From Dawidia soli (lineage in GTDB: Bacteria > Bacteroidota > Bacteroidia > Cytophagales > Cyclobacteriaceae), in contig NZ_JAHESC010000012.1 of assembly GCF_018598185.1 (NCBI RefSeq), positions 1 to 64,000 of the forward strand: a DNA stretch of 64,000 bases, in the 5' to 3' direction. The translations under genes were made by a program, and so were the position numbers. Under the pieces are notes generated by a model. The model worked only from the letters and a program-made list of their open reading frames with translations, made no database searches and was not told the origin of the DNA. Shown in pieces: positions 59,007 to 64,000 of the stretch. Positions within the stretch are counted from its first letter, which is position 1. The number at the start of each line of letters is the position of its first letter.

Positions 59007-60792
59007 GTCTCCCCTGAATGCCAAGAGCGACCTGCCGAGCTATACCATCCTGATCGACGGTACGGCGATCAAGGATACATACCTCGTGCTGAGTATTTCG
59101 GTAACGAAAGCCATTAACAGCATTAACGAGGCAAAGGTCGTACTGCTGGATGGCAACACGGCCACGGGAAAATTTGACGCCAGCGAATCCGAAGACTTTG
59201 TGCCGGGCAAAAAGATCGAGATCAGCCTTGGCTATCACGGCACCAACGAAACGGTGTTTAAAGGCGTTATCACGGCGCAAAGCATCAAGGTACGAAGCCG
59301 TATCAACCGGCTCGTGTCGCAGCTGACCCTCCAATGCATGGACGAGGCTGTAAAACTTACGGTGGGAAGAAAGAGCAAATATTTTAAAGACAAGAAAGAC
59401 AGCGAGATCATCAGCACCCTGCTGACCGAAGCGGGCGTGTCCAAAAAGATAGATGATACTCCGTATGCCTACAAGAAGATGGTGCAATACGACTGTACGG
59501 ACTGGGACTTCATCCTTTCACGCGCGGATGTCAACGGTTTCCTGGTGATCTGCAACGACGGCACCCTGGAAATAACGACCCCGGTGCTGACGGGAACGGC
59601 CGACCTGGCGGTGACGTACGATACAGACATCATTGATTTTGTAGCCAATCTCGATTCTCAATTCCAGGTTGACAGCGTATCGTCCACGGGATGGGACGGC
59701 ACCACCCTGCAGGTAACAACCGGCGCTTCGGCCGAGCCGAGTGTGAATGCGCATGGAAACATCACGGGCAAAACGCTTTCGGCGGTGCTCGGTTCCAAAG
59801 TATATACGTTACAATCTGCCGTGCCGGAAGACGCCTCTGTGCTGAAGGGATGGGCCAATGCCAAACTGCAGCAGCTGCGGCTGGCCAGGATACAGGGATA
59901 TGTAACGTTTCCGGGCAATGCCGCGCCCAGGCTGGGCAAGCTTCTTCAACTCAATAATTTCGGGGCCCGCTTTAGCGGTGATGCGTTCATCTCCGGGGTG
60001 CACCATACTTTGGAAGAGGGTAACTGGGTCACGCGTGTAACTTTTGGCCTGGCACCGGAGTTCTTTACCGACGCGAAAAAGATCCTGGCGCCGGCAGCAG
60101 CCGGTGCGTTGCCCGCGGCACAGGGATTGCAGATCGGCACGGTCAAGCAGATCGACCAGGACGCCGACGGTGAATACAGGATCCTGGTAAATCTGCCGAT
60201 GATCGAAGCGACCGGCATCGGCGTGTGGGCGCGGCTGGCACAGCATTATGCCACCGACGGCGCGGGCTTCTATTTTCTGCCGGAGGTGGGCGATGAAGTG
60301 GTGCTGGGTTTTCTCAATGAAGACCCGCGGTTCGCCGTCATCATGGGATCGCTGTATGGCAAAAAGAAAAAACCTCCGTATACCCCCGAGAGTAAAAACA
60401 ACACCAAGGGTTTTGTCAGCAAGAGCAAGCTGAAGCTGACCTTCGACGAAGAAAAGAAAAGCATTACCCTGGAAACGCCCGGCGGGAACAAGGTTGTCCT
60501 GGACGACGACGGTAAATCGCTCACCCTCCAGGATCAAAACAGTAATAAGATCACGCTCTCAGCCGACGGCATTGTCTTCGACAGCGCCAAGGATATCAAG
60601 TTCACCGGTAAGGGTAATTTTTCCATCGATGCGATCGACGTCGCCATGAATGCCAAAGGCGATGTGACCCTGGCCGGGAACAACGTCAACGCCAAGGCCA
60701 AGCTGGCCCTGCTGGCCCAAGGAACGGCGCAGGCTACGCTGAAGGCCTCCGGACAGGTGGAAGTAAAGGGCGGCATGGTCATGATCAACTAA
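58999..60792 (+). CDS. VgrG-like central spike / hub protein (Afp8/Pvc8-like)
   Basis: 597 residues. The N-terminal gp27-like domains (about 10-370) contain SYTILIDGTAIKDTYL, KIEISLGYHGTNETVFKGVITAQSI and WDFILSRADVNGF. An OB-fold domain follows (about 372-460: GTVKQIDQDADGEYRILVNL, GFYFLPEVGDEVVLGF, RFAVIMGSLYG). A C-terminal beta-helix spike (about 475-597) has alternating short strands (LTFDEEKKSITLETPGGNKV, then QVEVKGGMVMI). No extra enzymatic domain is fused to the spike tip. It forms the trimeric hub that plugs the tube and carries the PAAR tip encoded 10 bases downstream. Confidence 0.96.
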   Translation: MIKSPLNAKSDLPSYTILIDGTAIKDTYLVLSISVTKAINSINEAKVVLLDGNTATGKFDASESEDFVPGKKIEISLGYHGTNETVFKGVITAQSIKVRSRINRLVSQLTLQCMDEAVKLTVGRKSKYFKDKKDSEIISTLLTEAGVSKKIDDTPYAYKKMVQYDCTDWDFILSRADVNGFLVICNDGTLEITTPVLTGTADLAVTYDTDIIDFVANLDSQFQVDSVSSTGWDGTTLQVTTGASAEPSVNAHGNITGKTLSAVLGSKVYTLQSAVPEDASVLKGWANAKLQQLRLARIQGYVTFPGNAAPRLGKLLQLNNFGARFSGDAFISGVHHTLEEGNWVTRVTFGLAPEFFTDAKKILAPAAAGALPAAQGLQIGTVKQIDQDADGEYRILVNLPMIEATGIGVWARLAQHYATDGAGFYFLPEVGDEVVLGFLNEDPRFAVIMGSLYGKKKKPPYTPESKNNTKGFVSKSKLKLTFDEEKKSITLETPGGNKVVLDDDGKSLTLQDQNSNKITLSADGIVFDSAKDIKFTGKGNFSIDAIDVAMNAKGDVTLAGNNVNAKAKLALLAQGTAQATLKASGQVEVKGGMVMIN

Positions 60793-60802
60793 CTTTTCCG
60801 CT

Positions 60803-61102
60803 ATGCCTTTTGCTGCACGAATAACCGACCTGCATGTATGCCCGATGGTAACGCCCGGCCTGCCACCGATACCCCACGTAGGCGGCCCGGTGATCGGCCC
60901 CGGCGCACCGACAGTACTTATCGGAAACCTTCCCGCGGCCGTGCTGGGTGACTCCTGTGTGTGCACGGGGCCACCGGACGCTATCATGAAGGGCTCGGCC
61001 ACGGTCATGATCGGTGGAAAGCCCGCTGCACGAATGGGCGACACTACTGCGCACGGGGGGCAGATCGCGCTGGGGTGCCCCACGGTGATGATCGGCGGAT
61101 AA
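60803..61102 (+). CDS. PAAR-repeat spike tip protein
   Basis: 99 residues, a bare PAAR domain. MPFAARITDLHVCPMVTPGL starts the fold; CVCTGPPDAIMKGSATVMIGGKPAARMGD and TAHGGQIALGCPTVMIGG complete it. The Cys and His residues that bind the zinc at the cone tip are present (Cys13, Cys53, His86 and Cys93 by my count). It sits on the end of the VgrG-like spike and pierces the target membrane. No toxin domain is fused. Confidence 0.96.
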   Translation: MPFAARITDLHVCPMVTPGLPPIPHVGGPVIGPGAPTVLIGNLPAAVLGDSCVCTGPPDAIMKGSATVMIGGKPAARMGDTTAHGGQIALGCPTVMIGG

Positions 61103-61119
61103 TACAAACGAAACGGGTT

Positions 61120-61536
61120 ATGCAAGACAATACATTTTTAGGCAGAGGCTGGTCTTTCCCCCCGCGGTTTGACCTGGTGCGCCGCACGGTGGTGATGGTC
61201 GAGGAAGACGAAGACATCGCCGAGAGCCTGCGGCTGATCCTTTCCACCACGCAAGGCGAACGGATCATGGACCCGAAATTCGGAAGCACACTCTCTGCGT
61301 TCGTCTTCGACAGCATCGACAGCCTGTTCATCAACCGCATCAAGGACAGCATCCGCACGGCGGTGCTCCACCACGAGCCCCGCATCACCCTGGACAACAT
61401 CGCGGTCAATACCACGCAAGCCGCCGAAGGTGTGGTCTATATAACGTTGTTCTATACCATCCGGAAAATAAACGTACGGAGCAATATGGTATACCCGTTT
61501 TATTTTAAAGAAGGCACTAACCTACAGCATACCTAA
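61120..61536 (+). CDS. gp25-like baseplate wedge protein (Afp9/Pvc9-like)
   Basis: 138 residues from ATG 61120; the frame extends back to 60961, but that part overlaps the PAAR gene and is not family sequence. The gp25 fold shows as FLGRGWSFPPRFDL, EDEDIAESLRLILSTTQGERIMDPKFGSTLSAFVFD and the C-terminal IAVNTTQAAEGVVYITLFYTI. It starts the sheath at the baseplate by templating its first ring. It lies 17 bases after the PAAR gene and 12 bases before the next baseplate gene. Confidence 0.95.
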   Translation: MQDNTFLGRGWSFPPRFDLVRRTVVMVEEDEDIAESLRLILSTTQGERIMDPKFGSTLSAFVFDSIDSLFINRIKDSIRTAVLHHEPRITLDNIAVNTTQAAEGVVYITLFYTIRKINVRSNMVYPFYFKEGTNLQHT

Positions 61537-61548
61537 TTCTAACCTGTT

Positions 61549-64000
61549 ATGCGCGCGCCGGATGAGAATATCGAAATGCCCTGGGAAAATGTGCACAATC
61601 CGTATGGATCGTCGCGCAACCGGCGTTTTGCGGCTGCGTTGCATCCGGAATATTTTCAAATAGACGAACGAACGCTGGCAGACTTTCTGGTATTTGCCGA
61701 GCGTTATGCCGCCTATGTATCTACCGATGTGCCGGAGATCCCGGGCGATACCGCCACCTGGCAAAACTTCTTTGGCGGCAGCATTGCTGTGTTTCTAGCC
61801 CGGCTGTGCAGCGGCACCCCCGTGCGTACCGTCACGTACGACATCCTGCCGGGTGCGGCTACGCCGCCGCATCATATTCAGCACAAGCTTCGCGACTTTT
61901 TACAGTATGCCGGCAGTCTACCGCTGGCGCTGCCCCCTGCCCTGGAAAAGCAAACACAGCACAACAAGATCGGTCACTTGTTGTTTCAGTTGGCCGAGCT
62001 GCAGGCGGCGATGGACCGGGTGATCCAATCATGTCTGCAGGCCGGCATCGCGATCGACTACGCAGCGCTCAACCGACCTGCTCCCGCGGCCGAAAACGAC
62101 GATACGCCACAACATTCCACCGCGGCCGACGCTTCGCTGGATCTGTTCCTGTCGATCGCCCACAAAGTGACCGACAGCGCACGGCACCTGCTGCATGCGT
62201 TCCTCTATGATTACCAGGAGCATGACCCTGCCCTGGCGCTCTATATTGCCTTTCTGAAGCTTTACGGCTATGCCCAGGAGGATCTCAACAAGATCACGGG
62301 CAAGCACCTGGACTATTTCTTTTACGAGCTGCTGCAACAGAAGCCGAAGCCGTCTGCGCCGGACGAGGTATATGTATGCGTGCGTTTGTCGGATCACGTC
62401 GAAACCGCGGCGATTGAAAAAGGGACGTTGTTCAAGGCCAACGTGGACGAGGAAGGCCTGGACTGTCTTTATGCGGCAAAAGACTACACGTCGCTGAACC
62501 ACGCCCAGGTCGTTGCGCTGGGCTCGTTTTACCCTGCGCGGAAAGGCGAGATCGGTATCGAACCGTACTATGAATTCATATCGGCCATCTATGAAACCGA
62601 GCTGCTTACTTCTGCCGGGGGTTTTGACTTCAGCACGGCGGCCCGCGCCTTTCCCGCGTTTGGGGAAGCGATGTACAATGCCGCTAAAAAAACCATGCAG
62701 CCCAGCGAGATCGGTTTCGCGGTCGCCTCGCCTACTCTGCTGCTGCGCGAGGGGTGCCGGCAAGTAACGGTAGCGTTGCAGTTCGAGCTGAACTCGATGT
62801 CGCCGCTGGTTTCTTTTTTTGAGCGATACGCCAACGCCGAAAACCTCAGTGCAAACCATGTATTCTACCGCATCTTTTCGGAAGCTTTCTGCATTTCGCT
62901 CACGACACCCGGCGGGTGGCACGAGGTACCGGATTATACCATCCTGCCGCCGGCATGGGGCAGCGGAAAGGTAGAATTCTATTTTGAGCTCCCGCTGGGC
63001 GCGCCTCCGATAACGCCTTTCGGCGAAAACTGGCCGACGGCGGAAACAACGAACTATAACACCCCGTGGCCGGTGATGAAGATCAGCCTGGCCGACCGCA
63101 AGACGATGTATACCTATTCGTATCTGCAGCATTTGGTGATCCAGACATGTTCTATTTCGGTGGCGGTAAGCCAGATCAAAAACCTGGAGGTATATAACGA
63201 CCTGGGCAAAGTAGAGACCAGCGTGCCCTTCTATCCTTTCGGTGCGTTGCCGGTGGTGGGCAGTGCGTTCCTGGTGGGGTACGACGAGCTGACCAAAAAG
63301 CAGATCAGCGATATCGCGTTGGAGATCACCTGGCACAACCTGCCCCGGGTGCCGGGCGGCTTTCGCGAGCACTACGAAACATACGGCGAGCCGATCGACA
63401 ACGACTCTTTCCGGGTAGGCATAACCGGGTTGTCGGATTATGCATTTCACCCCGCGGCGCCGGACAAAATACAGACCTTTCCGCTTTTCGTCACCCAGCA
63501 AAACGACGGCCAGACGATCCAATACAAACCGGCCGCTCAAACGACGTTCGAACACTTCGGTGTGAAGGCGCTGAAGCTTCATGACAATTTCACAACGGAA
63601 CCTCTGGGGCCTTACGACAACACCACCAAAACGGGATACATCAAGGTCGAGCTGATCACGCCCGAAATGGGCTTCGGTCACCAGCAATATCCGTTGCTGC
63701 TGTCGGAAGCTGTTTTGCGAAAGGCCCGCCGCGAAGACACCAAACTGCCGGAGGCTCCCTATACGCCCCAGGTAAAATCGCTCGCCTTGCGGTATCAGGC
63801 CTCGACACAGATAAGCTTTCAAAAAACATCGTCGCTCAAGGCTCATCCCAAAGCCGATGAAAAAACCTATCAGCTCCAGCCTTTCGGTATTCGTACGACC
63901 TTTGCCGGGTGCACGCCGCTGGTGGACGCGTGGCTGCCGCAATATGAGCACGACGGCTACCTGTTGCTGGGGCTCGACACGGTTATACCCGGCGAAGCCG
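61549..64000 (+). CDS. Large eCIS baseplate protein, truncated by window (Afp11/Pvc11-like)
   Basis: ATG 61549 opens a frame that stays open to base 64000, so at least 817 residues; the 3' end is outside. Recognisable features are the helical N-terminal part (PEYFQIDERTLADFLVFAERYAAYV, LALYIAFLKLYGYAQEDLNKIT), then GKHLDYFFYELLQQKPKPSAPDEVYV, the transition typical of the big eCIS baseplate arm proteins, followed by many beta strands. Related proteins (gp6/J-type, Afp11) form the wedge of the baseplate. The long minus-strand frame across this region (62029-63951) is a shadow. I am sure it is a baseplate protein by place and motif, and less sure of the exact Afp number. Confidence 0.85.
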   Translation, partial: MRAPDENIEMPWENVHNPYGSSRNRRFAAALHPEYFQIDERTLADFLVFAERYAAYVSTDVPEIPGDTATWQNFFGGSIAVFLARLCSGTPVRTVTYDILPGAATPPHHIQHKLRDFLQYAGSLPLALPPALEKQTQHNKIGHLLFQLAELQAAMDRVIQSCLQAGIAIDYAALNRPAPAAENDDTPQHSTAADASLDLFLSIAHKVTDSARHLLHAFLYDYQEHDPALALYIAFLKLYGYAQEDLNKITGKHLDYFFYELLQQKPKPSAPDEVYVCVRLSDHVETAAIEKGTLFKANVDEEGLDCLYAAKDYTSLNHAQVVALGSFYPARKGEIGIEPYYEFISAIYETELLTSAGGFDFSTAARAFPAFGEAMYNAAKKTMQPSEIGFAVASPTLLLREGCRQVTVALQFELNSMSPLVSFFERYANAENLSANHVFYRIFSEAFCISLTTPGGWHEVPDYTILPPAWGSGKVEFYFELPLGAPPITPFGENWPTAETTNYNTPWPVMKISLADRKTMYTYSYLQHLVIQTCSISVAVSQIKNLEVYNDLGKVETSVPFYPFGALPVVGSAFLVGYDELTKKQISDIALEITWHNLPRVPGGFREHYETYGEPIDNDSFRVGITGLSDYAFHPAAPDKIQTFPLFVTQQNDGQTIQYKPAAQTTFEHFGVKALKLHDNFTTEPLGPYDNTTKTGYIKVELITPEMGFGHQQYPLLLSEAVLRKARREDTKLPEAPYTPQVKSLALRYQASTQISFQKTSSLKAHPKADEKTYQLQPFGIRTTFAGCTPLVDAWLPQYEHDGYLLLGLDTVIPGEA

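Larger units (their letters stand above)
40815..64000 (+). other. eCIS gene cluster (continues beyond window)
   Basis: Eighteen or nineteen plus-strand genes, mostly separated by fewer than 35 bases, together encode a contractile injection particle: sheath, tubes, hub, spike, tip, baseplate, tape measure, ATPase and DUF4255 completion protein. DUF4157 and DUF5908 are known companions of eCIS loci. There are no TssJLM, TssB/C or phage head genes, so it is neither a type VI system nor a prophage. Compared with Afp/PVC loci the assembly genes come first and the sheath-to-baseplate genes last, and there is a single sheath. The rest of the baseplate and any tail fibres or effectors lie past base 64000. 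Confidence 0.93.

Noticed and set aside
62029-63951. 640-codon minus-strand frame over the baseplate gene
   Set aside because: Arg-rich, no recognisable protein; the plus-strand frame from 61549 is continuous with baseplate features.
40815-64000. Prophage or type VI secretion system interpretation
   Set aside because: No capsid, terminase, portal, integrase or lysis genes, and no TssJLM or TssA genes; DUF4157, DUF4255, DUF5908 and the AAA+ ATPase mark an eCIS.
1-64000. tRNA, rRNA or riboswitch genes
   Set aside because: I looked through the intergenic stretches and saw no cloverleaf, rRNA or known riboswitch consensus; coverage by eye is not exhaustive.

Overview
This is a chromosomal segment of a Bacteroidota bacterium, most likely a soil or water Cytophagales/Chitinophagales-type organism (phylum fairly sure, lower rank inferred). 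The reasons are near-absent Shine-Dalgarno sequences, several TTTG-N17..20-TAnnTTTG promoters (best example upstream of smc), a lipoprotein TamA (TamL), a histidine kinase with the HNLRGP H-box, a fused E1 alpha/beta 2-oxoacid dehydrogenase, and large secreted Rhs/YD-repeat proteins with Bacteroidota-style shells. No rRNA, tRNA or CRISPR was seen.

Region 1 (1-19000) starts with a truncated sensor kinase. It is followed by a mostly minus-strand block: an OmpH/Skp-like chaperone, a lipoprotein, three very large secreted Rhs-type proteins (1841, 755 and 1501 aa) and a small lipoprotein overlapping the last one. The Rhs shell seems to be cut between the 755-aa and 1501-aa proteins, with a leucine-rich-repeat domain on the front of the second piece. 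The last ~230 residues of the 1501-aa protein form a tip domain I cannot name, and the overlapping lipoprotein is a candidate immunity partner.

Region 2 (19000-40740) is mainly housekeeping: smc, a TrmH-family RNA methyltransferase, tamL, the E1 alpha/beta fusion, hemF, another sensor kinase, an LLM flavin oxidoreductase, a MacB/FtsX-type permease, a DUF2167 membrane protein, a double-VOC protein and an M81 peptidase lipoprotein. It also holds a REP-associated tyrosine transposase gene flanked by about nine palindromic repeats (32414-33502), and a GTGAG-type short repeat at the 3' ends of three neighbouring genes.

Region 3 (40815-64000, continuing past the window) is an extracellular contractile injection system (eCIS) locus. 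In order it encodes a DUF4157 metalloprotease-like protein, a 1986-aa tape-measure protein, an AAA+ ATPase, a five-gene envelope module, a DUF4255 tail-completion protein, an unrecognised 344-aa protein, one sheath, two tube paralogues, DUF5908, a LysM hub adaptor, a VgrG-like spike, a PAAR tip, a gp25 baseplate protein and a truncated large baseplate protein.

The envelope module (48889-53950) is the most novel part. It has a PLD-like/Ig-like cytoplasmic protein, a DUF4407 inner-membrane protein, an exported beta-sandwich protein, a membrane-anchored GH18-fold protein whose catalytic glutamate is replaced by asparagine, and a 77-aa membrane protein. It lies between the assembly genes and the structural genes. 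My inference is that it docks the particle to, or helps it pass, the producer's own cell envelope.
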